A stretch of 64,000 nt of DNA, from assembly GCA_021613375.1 (NCBI GenBank), contig CM038716.1, positions 5,951,184 through 6,015,183 on the forward strand, written 5' to 3'. The notes under the pieces are model-generated. The model saw only the letters and a program-made list of their open reading frames with translations, was not told where the DNA came from and did no database searches. The position numbers and the translations under genes were made by a program. This stretch comes from Megaleporinus macrocephalus. Lineage: Eukaryota > Chordata > Actinopteri > Characiformes > Anostomidae. Of this stretch, positions 1-12,400 are shown piece by piece (the first letter of the stretch is position 1; every line of letters starts with the position of its first letter).

Positions 1-2210
1 TAATGGTCAGAGTTGATCACTGTAATGGTCAGAGTTGATCTCTGTAATGGTCAGAGTTGATGACTGTAATGGTCAGAGTTGATCACTGTAATGGTCAGAG
101 TTGATCTCTGTAATGGTCAGAGTTGATCACTGTAATGGTCAGAGTTGATCGCTGTAATGGTCAGAGTTGATCACTGTAATGGTCAGAGTTGATCTCTGTA
201 ATGGTCAGAGTTGATCGCTGTAATGGTCAGAGCTGATCGCTGTAACGGTCAGAGTTAATCGCTGTAACGGTCAGAGTTGATCGCTGTAATGGTCAGAGTT
301 GATGACTGTAATGGTCAGAGTTGATCTCTGTAATGGTCAGAGATATCACTGTAATGGTCAGAGATGATCACTGTAATGGTCAGAGTTGATCTCTGTAATG
401 GTCAGAGTAGATCTCTGTAATGGTCAGAGTAGATCTCTGTAATGGTCAGAGTTGATCGCTGTAATGGTCAGAGTTGATGACTGTAATGGTCAGAGTTGAT
501 CGCTGTAATGGTCAGAGTTGATCTCTGTAATGGTCAGAGTTGATCTCTGTAATGGTCAGAGTTGATGACTGTAATGGTCAAGTTGATCTCTGTAATGGTC
601 AGAGTTAATCGCTGTAATTCAGAGCTGATCGCTGAATGGTCAGAGTTGATCACTGTAACGGTCAGAGTTGATCGCTGTAATGGTCAGAGTTGATGACTGT
701 AATGGTAAGAGTTGATCTCTGTAATGGTCAGAGTGATCACTGTAATGGTCAGAGATGATCACTGTAATGGTCAGAGTTGATCTCTGTAATGGTCAGAGTA
801 GATCACTGTAATGGTCAGAGTAGATCCGTAATGGTCAGAGTAGATCTGTGTAATGGTCAGAGTTGATCACTGTAATGGTCAGAGTTAGATCTCTGTAATG
901 GTCAGAGTTGATCACTGTAATGGTCCAGAGTTGATCTCTGTAATGGTCAGAGATGATCACTGTAATGGTTAGAGTTGATCACTGTAATGGTCAGAGTTGA
1001 TCGCTGTAATGGTCAGAGTTGATCTCTGTAATGGTCAGAGTTGATCGCTGTAATAGTCAGAGTTGATCGCTGTAATGGTCAGAGCTGATCGCTGTAAATG
1101 TCAGAGTTAATCACTGTAACGGTCAGAGTTGATCGCTGTAATGGTCAGAGTTGATGACTGTAATGGTCAGAGTTGATCTCTGTAATGGTCAGAGTTGATC
1201 ACTGTAATGGTCAGAGATGATCACTGTAATGGTCAGAGTTGATCTCTGTAATGGTCAGAGTAGATCACTGTAATGGTCAGAGTAGATCTCTGTAATGGTC
1301 AGAGTAGATCTCTGTAATGGTCAGAGTTGATGGCTGTAATGGTCAGAGTTGATCGCTGTAATGGTCAGAGTTGATGACTGTAATGGTCAGAGTTGATCGC
1401 TGTAATGGTCAGAGTTGATGACTGTAATGGTCAGAGTTAATCTCTGTAATGGTCAGAGTAGATCTCTGTAATGGTCAGAGTTGATCTCTGTAATGGTCAG
1501 AGTAGATCTCTGTAATGGTCAGAGTTTGATGACTGTAATGGTCAGTTGATCTCTGTAATGGTCAAGTATGATGACTGTAATGGTCAGAGTTGATCACTGT
1601 AATGGTCAGAGTTGATGACTGTAATAGTCAGAGTTGATCTCTGTAATGGGCAGAGTTGATCTCTGTAATGGTCAGAGTAGATCTCTGTACTGGTCAGAGT
1701 TGATCTCTGTAATGGTCAGAGTAGATCTCTGTAATGGTCAGAGTTGATGACTGTAAGGTCAGAGTTGATCTCTGTAATGGTCAGAGTGATCTCTGTAATG
1801 GTCAGAGTAGATCCTGTAATGGTCAGAGTTGGTGACTGTAATGGTCAGAGTTGATGACTGTAATGGTCAGAGTTGATCTCTGTAATGGTCAGAGTTGATT
1901 ACTGTAATGGTCAGAGTTGATCACTGTAATGGTCAGAGTTGATGACTGTAATAGTCAGAGTTGATCTCTGTAATGGTCAGAGTTGATCTCTGTAATGGTC
2001 AGAGTAGATCACTGTAATGGTCAGAGTTGATCTCTGTAATGGTCAGAGTTGATCACTGTAATGGTCAGAGTTGATCTCTGTAATGGTCAGAGTTGATCAC
2101 TGTAATGGTCAGAGTTGATCACTGTAATGGTCAGAGTTGATCTCTGTAATGGTCAGAGTAGATCACTGTAATGGTTAGAGTAGATCTCTGTAATGGTCAG
2201 AGTAGATCTC
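1..2210. repeat. 22-bp minisatellite, about 100 units, cut by assembly gap
   Basis: The unit is GTAATGGTCAGAGTTGATCT plus two bases, with a variable end (CTCT, CACT, CGCT or GACT). It runs from base 1 into the gap, so both ends are unseen. Single-base losses and gains are scattered (for example near 340, 590, 620 and 890), unlike the cleaner arrays further on. It would lie in pdgfd intron 1 or upstream of the gene. Confidence 0.95.
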
Positions 2211-3210
2211 NNNNNNNNNNNNNNNNNNNNNNNNNNNNNNNNNNNNNNNNNNNNNNNNNNNNNNNNNNNNNNNNNNNNNNNNNNNNNNNNNNNNNNNNNN
2301 NNNNNNNNNNNNNNNNNNNNNNNNNNNNNNNNNNNNNNNNNNNNNNNNNNNNNNNNNNNNNNNNNNNNNNNNNNNNNNNNNNNNNNNNNNNNNNNNNNNN
2401 NNNNNNNNNNNNNNNNNNNNNNNNNNNNNNNNNNNNNNNNNNNNNNNNNNNNNNNNNNNNNNNNNNNNNNNNNNNNNNNNNNNNNNNNNNNNNNNNNNNN
2501 NNNNNNNNNNNNNNNNNNNNNNNNNNNNNNNNNNNNNNNNNNNNNNNNNNNNNNNNNNNNNNNNNNNNNNNNNNNNNNNNNNNNNNNNNNNNNNNNNNNN
2601 NNNNNNNNNNNNNNNNNNNNNNNNNNNNNNNNNNNNNNNNNNNNNNNNNNNNNNNNNNNNNNNNNNNNNNNNNNNNNNNNNNNNNNNNNNNNNNNNNNNN
2701 NNNNNNNNNNNNNNNNNNNNNNNNNNNNNNNNNNNNNNNNNNNNNNNNNNNNNNNNNNNNNNNNNNNNNNNNNNNNNNNNNNNNNNNNNNNNNNNNNNNN
2801 NNNNNNNNNNNNNNNNNNNNNNNNNNNNNNNNNNNNNNNNNNNNNNNNNNNNNNNNNNNNNNNNNNNNNNNNNNNNNNNNNNNNNNNNNNNNNNNNNNNN
2901 NNNNNNNNNNNNNNNNNNNNNNNNNNNNNNNNNNNNNNNNNNNNNNNNNNNNNNNNNNNNNNNNNNNNNNNNNNNNNNNNNNNNNNNNNNNNNNNNNNNN
3001 NNNNNNNNNNNNNNNNNNNNNNNNNNNNNNNNNNNNNNNNNNNNNNNNNNNNNNNNNNNNNNNNNNNNNNNNNNNNNNNNNNNNNNNNNNNNNNNNNNNN
3101 NNNNNNNNNNNNNNNNNNNNNNNNNNNNNNNNNNNNNNNNNNNNNNNNNNNNNNNNNNNNNNNNNNNNNNNNNNNNNNNNNNNNNNNNNNNNNNNNNNNN
3201 NNNNNNNNNN
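2211..3210. other. Assembly gap (1000 N)
   Basis: Exactly 1000 unknown bases, a typical placeholder for a gap of unknown size. It follows a 22-bp minisatellite, so the break is probably repeat collapse. Any open frame across it is meaningless. Confidence 0.98.
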
Positions 3211-3385
3211 TTCACTGTTTAATATTGATTTACTTTTGATTCACTGTTGGTTTAATACTGGTTTTGTTGATTCACTGTTGGTTTAATACTGGTTTACTGT
3301 TAGTTCACTGTTGGTTTAATACTGGTTTACTGTTAGTTCACTGCTGGTTTAATACTGGTTTACTGTTGGTTTATTTTTGGTTTAT
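3211..3385. repeat. Short ~33-bp tandem repeat
   Basis: About five imperfect units built on TTCACTGTTGGTTTAATACT followed by GGTTTACTGTTAG. It starts directly at the gap, so it may be the edge of a longer array. Confidence 0.8.
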
Positions 3386-3857
3386 TTTGGAACAAAAACT
3401 GACTGTATGTAACAGCTGAACCTTTAAGGCGGAGCGGAAAAAAGAATTTTCATTTTCAGAGTGCTCTTTTATGTTCATATGATCCACACCGTCATTCTGA
3501 CAGATTGTAATACACTACAGAAAGTTTGGCGTGAGACAAAACTCAGAAAAAACGCTGTTTACCCCGTCATTCTGAGAGAGGCACAGGGAGAGGAACCAAA
3601 TACAGTAATCTTCTGGTTAATATTAGCTGCTTCATTTAAAAGCTACTGAAAGATTAACCAGTTGTAGAAATACTGATTCATAGCTTTGATTTCCATCTTC
3701 AGTATCGATACAATATCAGTACTGACTGATTATGATCCTGAGTAGCAGCTGATATGTTGAACAGTCTTGGTGTTTCTCTGTGTTTATAATGATGCTGCAT
3801 GCGACCTTGAGTGACATCACTAACCTATCCGAGTTGTGGCCCCGCCCCCCCTAACAG
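3386..3857. other. Intronic sequence before pdgfd exon 2
   Basis: Apparently single-copy sequence. No exon, RNA gene or recognised repeat is seen, and the small open frame at 3461-3649 has no recognisable content. Confidence 0.5.
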
Positions 3858-4063
3858 ACACCAATCGCCTCACAGACTTGTTCCGTCAAGAGGAGGTTGT
3901 CATGGTTACGGGAGGCGGGCAGATCCACAGCCCGCGGTACCCGAACGCCTACCCGCGGAACCTGCTGTTGTCATGGAAACTACTCTCCCGCCCCGCACAC
4001 CCGCATCCTGCTGGAGTTCGATGGGCAGTTCGGCCTGGAGGAGCCCGAGAACAACGTCTGCAG
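3858..4063 (+). CDS. pdgfd: pdgfd exon 2: start of CUB domain (one frame-breaking base)
   Basis: Reads TNRLTDLFRQEEVV, then GGGQIHSPRYPNAYPRNLLL and SWKLLSRP, matching the PDGF-D segment that opens the CUB domain. The acceptor is the AG at 3856-3857 after a C-rich tract, and the donor is CAG|GTGAGA at 4063/4064. After position ~3990 the protein continues one base out of frame as TRILLEFDGQFGLEEPENNVC. The exon is 206 bp where 205 would keep the junction phase, so one extra base lies in the C-rich run at about 3986-3996. The exon ends with AG of a split codon that exon 3 completes with G. A C-run consensus error is the simplest explanation; a real frameshift allele cannot be excluded. Confidence 0.92.
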
Positions 4064-7000
4064 GTGAGATGGACAGAGGGGGGGCGGATGGAGTAATCAA
4101 TGAGGGGAAAGCTGTAACACTTATTCATCTGATTCTCTGTATACGTTTGTTATCCTGTTCTTCAGTAGTCAGGACCACCACCAAAGGTGTCAAAAGTATT
4201 CACATTCATTACTCAGGTAGAAGTATAGATACTAGGGTTTAAAAAAACTTCTGTAGAAGCTGAAGTATCAACTCAAACTTTTTACTCCAGTAAAATTGTA
4301 AAAGTACTGCTTTCAAAACTACTTAAAGTATAAAAGTAAAAGTGATGTAAGGAAAACATTACTAAGGACAAAAGCTTAGGCTGCACCACAGGGGTCTATA
4401 GTGTGCTAGCCCACCTCTACTAAAACACCATTCTTCTAAAAGCCATATTGACTATAATGTTATATTAAAATGTGAATGTTGATAAATTTGGGATGCGCTA
4501 GGCTTCCTGTTTCAGCCGCATATACGCCCATTGAACATGAATGTAGTTTAGTACAATGTAAATATATTAAAGAAGCATATCTGTTACTACTGAGCATTAA
4601 CATGAGTTTCTATGATGACTAGTTGTCTATAAGTATTGTACTGGTGTAAAGAGTCAAACTTTAAAGATATGTTATCAATAATCTTTACTGGAATGTAAAG
4701 GTACATGAAAACAAGGAGTAGAAAGTACTGATAATGGAGTGTAAATGTAAGGAGTAGAAAGTACTGATAATGGACGTGTAAATGTAAGTGAGTAGGAAAG
4801 TGCAGATAATGGAGTGTAAATGTAAGGAGTAGAAAGTACTGATAATGGAGTGTAAAATGGTAAGGAGTAGAAAGTTACTGATATTGGAGTGTAAATGTAA
4901 GGAGTAGAAAGTACAGATAATGGAATGTAAATGTAAGGAGTAGAAAGTACTGATAAAGGAGTGTAAATGTAAGGAGTAGAAAGTACTGATAATGGAGTGT
5001 AAATGTAAGGAGTAGAAAGTACAGATAATGGAGTGTAAATGTAAGGAGTAGAAAGTACTGATAAGGGAGTGCTAAATGTAAGGAGTAGAAAGTACTGATA
5101 ATGGAGCTGTAAATGTAAGGAGTAGAAAGTACAGATAATGGAGTGTAAAGGTAAGGAGTAGAAAGTACAGATAATGGAGTGTAAATGTAAGGAGTAGAAA
5201 AGTACTGATAATGGAGTGTAAATGTAAAGAGTTAGAGAAGTACTGATATTAGGAGTGTAAATGTAAAGAGTAGAAAGTACTAGATAATGGAGTGTAAAGG
5301 AGTAAGGAGTAGAAAGTATCTGATAATGAAGTGTAATGTAAAGAGTAGAAAGTACTGAATAATGGAGTGTAAATGTAAAGAGTAGGAAAGTACTGATAAT
5401 GAAGTGTAAATGTAAAGAGTAGAAAGGTACTGATAATGGAATGTAAATGTAAGAAGTAAAATGTACTGATAATGGAGTGTAAATTGGAGTGTAAATGTCA
5501 GTAGTAGAAAGTACAGATAATGGAGTGTAATGTAAGAGTAGAAGTAAAAAACCAGCTGAAAAAGAATTACTCCAGTAAAGTATAAATACACCAACCTCTC
5601 TACTTAAGTAAGGTAACAAGGTATTTGTACTTCATTACTTGACACCTCCGACCACCACAGGATAGATACCACACCATTGAGCAGATACTATTAGGGTGGT
5701 CATTATTCTCAGCACTGCAGTGACACTAAACATGGTCTGGTGTGTGCTGGTGTGAGTGGATCAGACCACAGCAGTGCTGCTGAAGATTTTAAACTCCCGT
5801 GTCCACTGCAGTGCTGAGGTGGTCCTTTGAGATCCTGACAATAAATTTCACCGGGAAAGCCTGTGCGAGAGTACATGTTCACCACGTGCTACTGCTTGAC
5901 ATACTACAGGCTGTAAGAACTACCTCAGGGGGGGCCGTACATCACCAGACCATGATCATACAGCACTGATTTACAAGAGTTCTTATGAATTCTCAGTGGG
6001 GTAAACAATCTGATGACTTCTCCCCCTGTACATAGAGAACCACATATCTACATTTCCCCTGCTCCAAAATCACTCCGAATAAAATCTCCTTTACATTAAC
6101 TTACACTAAAAGCAGAGTGATGGCACAGTGGTGTAGTGGTTAGTATGGTGGTGTAGTGGTTAGTATGGTGGTGTAGTGTTAGTATGGTGGGTGTAGTGGT
6201 CAGTATGGTGGTGTAGTGGTTAGTCTGGTGGTGTAGTGGTTAGTATGGTGGTGTAGTGGTTAGTTAGTGGTGGTGTAGTGGTTAGTACGGTGGTGTAGTG
6301 GTTAGTCTGGTGGTGTAGAGGTTAGTATGGTGTGTAGTGGTTAGTATGGTGGTGTGGTGGTTAGTACGGTGGTGTAGTGGTTAGTATGGTGGTGTAGTGG
6401 TTAGTATGGTGGTGTAGTGGCTCAGTATGGTGGTGTAGTGGTTAGTCTGGTGGTGTAGTGGTTAGTAATGGTGGTGTAGTGGTCTAGTATGGTGGTGTAG
6501 TGGTTAGTAAGGTGGTGTAGTGGGTTAGTATGGTGGTGTAGTGGTTAGTCTGGTGGTGTAGGGGTTAGTATGGTGGTGTAGGGGTTAGTTTGGTGGTGTA
6601 GTGGTTAGTAAGGTGGTGTAGGTGGTTATGTAAGGTGGTGTAGTGGTTAGTACGGTGGTGTAGTGGTCTAGTACGGTGGTGTAGTGGTTAGTATGGTGGC
6701 GTAGTGGTTTCGTACGGGTGGTGTAAGTGGTTTGTACGGTGGTGTAGTGGTTAGTAAGGTGGTGTAGTGGTTAGTAAGGTGGTGTAGTGGTTAGTATGGT
6801 GGTGTAGTGTTAGTACGGTGGTTGTAGAGGTTAGTATGGTGGTGTAGTGGTCCAGTATGGTGGTGTAGTGGTTAGTATGGTGGTGTAGTGGTCAGTATGG
6901 TGGGTGTAGTGGTTAGTACGGTGGTGTAGTGGTTAGTATGGTGGTGTAGTGGTTAGTACGGTGGTCGTAGTGGTTAGTATGGTGGTGTAGTGGTCAGTAT

Positions 7001-8197
7001 GGTGGTGTAGTGGTTAGTATGGTAGGTGTAGTGGTTAGTATGGTGGTGTAGTGGTCAGCACTGTCTCCTGACAGTAAGATGATCTGGGTGGGATTCCCGG
7101 TCCGGGTGGTTCGTGTGTGAAGTGTGTATGGTCTCTCCGTGCTTGAGTGGGTTTCCTCCGGGTACCCCACAGTCCAAACACATGCATGTTAGGTTAATCA
7201 GTCACTCTAACTACCTGTAGGTGTGGAAGGTGTGAGTGTGTGTTGGCTTTGCAATAGACTGGCAACCTGTTCTGGTGTACCCTGCCTAGCACGTTGACAC
7301 TGGGGGTCTGTCTCAAACCCTAAAAAAAGCGGAAGATGGTGAAAAGCAGTGAATAGCTTCGCTCTCTCCTGTAATGTTACTGTTTTGGAGATTGTACTTG
7401 TTTTTGTTTGGACAGTGATGATGTGCATGACCTTGTTAACAGTTCAGTACAGTACAGTTGGACTGCAGAGTCTGTGTGTGTGTGTGTGTGCAGGTAGATT
7501 TTTGTAGAGGTGGAGGACATATCTGAGACCACCACGATAATCTGGGGTCGCTGGTGTGGAAGGAAGGCTCCCTGGCCCATAACCTCTCAGAACCAATCAC
7601 ATAAAGATCACCTTCAAATCAGACGATTACTTCGTGGCCAAGCCGGGATTTAAGCTCTGCTACTCTCCGGTGGTGAGTTCCACTGACTTCTCATCCACAG
7701 CTCGATTACAGACTACAGACAGGCTTTAATAGAGCTGTAAGCTCCGCTTCTGAAGAATAACAGAAAATAATAGTTTTGGAGGTCCAGCTGTTCTGTAATG
7801 TTGAGGATGCTGGGTTTTGTGGGATACTTGTGTTTACGGACTTCATTGAACTTAAGTTTGGGAATTTTTATTTTCCCGCATCACTTATTATTATTATTAT
7901 TATTGTTATTATTATTATTATTATTATTATGAACAGATATAGTTCACAGTGTCTCCCCTACGCGTCTTATGGTGTATTACAGTGTGAGAAACAGTCTCTG
8001 TGCGTGTACATGTGATGTTATCATATTAACAGGTATTCATCTGAACCACCAGATCTGGGATACAGCAGGAACACTCACACTCATAGTCTGTCTTCATCTC
8101 TCTCTCGCTCTCTCTCTTTTTCTCTCTCTCTCGTTCTCTGTCCTCTCTTTCTTTATTTCGGTCTCTCTTTCTCTCCCTTTTTTTCTTTTTGTCTCTC

Positions 8198-8256
<59 letters not shown>

Positions 8257-8427
8257 CTTTCTCTTTATTTCTGTCTCTCTATATCCTTTTTTGTTTTTGT
8301 CTCTATTTTTTATCTCTCTTTCTCCTTATTTCTCTCTCTGTCTTTCTCTCTTTCTCTTTATTTCTGTCTTTCTCTCTCTCTATTTCTGTCTGCCTCTTTT
8401 TCTCTCTATTTCTGTCTGTCTGTCTCT

Positions 8428-8463
<36 letters not shown>

Positions 8464-8597
8464 TTCTCTCAGTTCTTAAGGTGGCAGTGTGTATTAACTC
8501 TAGATTGTGAAGATGAATTGTGAAGTCATTTTCCGCCATAAAAAAATACATAAAAAATACAATACAAAAAATATATATATATCTTTCTCTGTATCTG

Positions 8598-8629
<32 letters not shown>

Positions 8630-8679
8630 TCTCTCCTCTCTGTATATATCTCTTTTCTGTATCTCTCTCTTTGTATATA

Positions 8680-8712
<33 letters not shown>

Positions 8713-8979
8713 GTATCCTCTCTCTCTCTCTCTCTCTCTTAATCTCTCTGTATCTCTCTCTCTCTCTCTCTGTATCTCTCTCTTACTCTCTCTCTGTATC
8801 TCTCTCTCTCTCTTCTCTCTCTCTCTCTGTATCTCTCTCTCTCTCTCTCTCTCTGTATCTCTGTATCTCTCTCTCTCTCTCTTCTCTGTATCTCTTTCTC
8901 TCTCTTAATCTCTCTCTGTATCTCTGTATCTCCTCTCTCTCTCTCTCTCTCTGTATCTCTCTCTCTTACTCTCTCTCTG

Positions 8980-9014
<35 letters not shown>

Positions 9015-9397
9015 CTCTCTCTCTCTCTCTCTCTCTGTATCTCTCTCTCTCTCTCTCTCTCTCTGTATCTCTTTCTCTCTCTTAATCTCTCTCTGTATCT
9101 TTCTCTCTATCAGCTGTCTTATGGTTCTGTAGTAGGATGTTCTAGAGTCTGTGTTTGTTCTGCGGGTTTATATTCTGGGTACACATGTGTGTGTGTGTGT
9201 GTGTTTATTTCCTGCTGTCCTGCTCCAGACTTCCTGGAACCACAACGTTCCTAAACGGGAAGTGAGTGGGCTGCGTTTGATCTGGTTTCCTCGACGATGA
9301 GCTTATCGCTCTCCTGGCGTGACCTCTGACCCCACGCTATTGTCTGTCCTGCAGTGGAGTCAGATTTATGTAACAGCAGTCATGTGTTTCTTCAGGA

Positions 9398-9440
<43 letters not shown>

Positions 9441-12400
9441 GCGGGGGGTTAAAAATGTGTCTACGACTTTCTGTATATTTCCAGAAAAGAAGCCTCAGTG
9501 TTCAACATGATGATTATAGGAGTAGAATATTATATAATCTATAATATGTTCTAATTTAAATACTAAAGTACTTTTGATCAATATTCCAGGTGGTTGCTAG
9601 GGTGTTATTGCATGGCTGGTATGGTATGTGGGGGGTTACTAGGGGGTTGCTTTGGTGTTTTTAGGTGGCTGCTCCCAGGTGATTGCTAGTGTATTGGTGT
9701 CACTGTGATGTGAACCAACTTGTGCTTCACACTCATTCCTATAAGGAAATAATAAACAGTCATATTTCGTATCGCCCACCCCGTGTATAAGGAGGCGCGT
9801 GTGTGTTGTTATGTTTGAATAAAATAGAAAATAATAATAAACGTGCTGAGTCAATATTATTTCTCTGTTTTAGAATGATCCTCCTCTGCTGTCTTTTACT
9901 AAGTGGGAGGCAGTTACAGTCATATCGGTAAGAACATACACATACAATCAAAATACCACAATTACTACTAAATAATACAGATATGAATTTAAATGTAGAT
10001 ATTGTTTGATATGTAGATATGAACTAGAGTTTCTCATTAGGTTGAATGTATAACTCTAAATGTATGTATTGTGATCTAAACTGAGTCTACAGTTTCTCAT
10101 TAGGTTGAATGTATAACTCTAAATGTAGGTATTGTATATAAACTCATTAGGTTGAATGTATAACTAAATGTAGGTATTGTATATAAATTGAGTTCTACAG
10201 TTTCTCATTAGGTTGAATATATAACTAAATGTATGTATTGTATATAAACTCATTAGGTTGAATGTATAACTCTAAATGTAGGTATTGTATATAAACTCAT
10301 TAGGTTGAATGTATAACTCTAAATGTAGGTATTGTATATAAACTTATTAGGTTGAATGTATAACTAAATGCAGGTATTATATATAAACTGAGTCTACAGT
10401 TTCTCATTAGGTTGAATGTATAACTCTAAATGTAGGTATTGTATATAAACCGAGTCTACAGTTTCTCATTAGGTTGAATGTATAACTCTAAATGTAGGTA
10501 TTGTATATAAACTGAGTCTACAGTTTCTCATTAGGTTGAATGTGTAACTGTAAATGTAGGTATTGTATATAAACTGAGTCCACAGTTTCTCATTAGGTTG
10601 AATGTATAACTCTAAATGTAGGTATTGTATATAAACTGAGTCTACAGTTTCTCATTAGGTTGAATGTATAACTCTAAATGTAGGTATTGTATATAAACTG
10701 AGTCTACAGTTTCTCATTAGGTTGAATGTATAACTCTAAATGCTATTGTATATAAACTAAGTTCTAAATGTATGTATTCTATATAAACTGTGTTGTGTTC
10801 TGCTGATGTGTGTCTATCACTATAGGATGTAACTGAAGCTCCTCTCTCTGTGGATGAGCTTGATGATGTCATCGCCGGATTCAGTACAGTTGAGGAGGTT
10901 CTTAAGCATCTGAACCCACAAACCTGGCAGCAAGACCTCAACAGCATCTACACTCACACACACTACTACATGCCACGCAGCTATTACGCCGACCGCAAAC
11001 ACAAGGGTGAGTTTAGAAATAATCTATACTGGCTTCTCTATAGTAGTGGGTCTTACAGTACATGCAATACAGTTCAAAAGTTTAAAAGGTTAGACTCGGT
11101 CGACACATCCATGTGGGCCCCACATGGGTTAAAGATGGGCTGCCAATTGGGTCCCCTTTAGACAACCCAGTTAGGGCCCACAAAGTTTTGTCCATTGGCT
11201 CCACATGGGCCCTCTGTGTGTTTGCTCATGGGACCAATCATCCGCTGGCCCCACAGTCAAAACAGAAATAATTGTAACCCTGCTGGGTCCACAACTGTAC
11301 CTAACTGAGCCCCATGACAGTGACCCAAATGGTGCCCACAACTGTACCTTAACTGGGTCACCATAGGTGTAACCCAGCTGGACCCTCAATGGTAGGTCTA
11401 ACTGGGTTTCAGAGGTGTAACCCAGCTGGACCCCCCAATGGTAGTCTAACTGGGTTTTAGAGGTATAACCTAGCTGGGCCCAGCAGTAGCCTAACTAGGC
11501 ACACAACTGCAGCCTAACTGAGGCCCACAACCGTAACGCAAATGGAAGTGACATACTGACCCAGCTGGGGCCCAGAGTTATAACCCAAATGGAGCCTGAA
11601 GTTATAACCCAACTGGGGCCCATATGTCACAAATCAGTCAATCAATCAGTCAATCAATCAACCTTTATTTAAGCTCGGATGTACATTACGGGCAACCCTC
11701 AATTTCAATGTAGCCGAGCTTTTACATGGACAGGGATTGATATGAAGAAAATAAAAACAAAATGTAATAATTATAAATTAAAACAATCTGAGAAGAAAAT
11801 AACTAATATGTATGAAATTAAAATTTTAAAATTACAGTGAACATAAAAGTAGAAGTAATAATAATACAAATACAGAACTACTTAAATCAAATAAAATAAA
11901 AGAAATAAAATAATAAAGAAAAATAAAACGAGACAAAAAGCCACTTCAAGCCCATATAAAACCCACACAGCCCAGGTAAAACCTATATGGGGCCCACATG
12001 GCTGGGTGAAGCTGTAGGTGTAGCATTGTGAGTAACACAGGCACCTTTATTTGGTGGACTGGTTTTGACTCCCGGCCGGAGTGAAGACACCACACGCCAC
12101 TGATATGAATGCCTGGATAGGATCACACCTTAGCTCTCTCACTCCAGTCCTCTCTCCTTTAGAGTAGTTTATTCATCTGTTGCTCTGAAGATAAGTAGAC
12201 AAGTACAAAACAGAATGAGATATTAATAAATAAGTTAATTACAGATAATACTGTTATTGAGTTTATCAGCTGCTGCAGGAAGCCTAATGTAGACTGATTT
12301 CCATATAAACATTTACAAATATATTAATACTATATACTGTAAATACAGCTCAGTAGTTAATGGTTATTATTTACTGAGAGATATTTAGTTATATTGACCA

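Larger units (their letters stand above)
4122..5840. mobile_element. Fragment of a palindromic non-autonomous DNA element, interrupted by a hAT-like insertion
   Basis: The left part (4122-4181) and right part (5651-5840) together resemble the copy at 55950-56664: TTCTCTG-TATAC, then GACCACCAC, then CTCAGCACTGCAGTGACACT. The two parts are separated by an inserted element at 4182-5650 and share the 8 bases ACCACCAC at both edges of the insertion. Confidence 0.65.

Noticed and set aside
2171..3286. Open frames across the N run
   Set aside because: They exist only because N codons are not stops.
1..3857. pdgfd exon 1 with signal peptide
   Set aside because: No ATG frame with a hydrophobic signal could be found in the readable sequence. 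It is upstream or in the gap.
8303..9254. Ser-Leu and Arg-Glu-rich frames
   Set aside because: Pure CT/GA low complexity. The same applies at 40268-40852, 57634-57861, 61579-62021 and 63201-63979.
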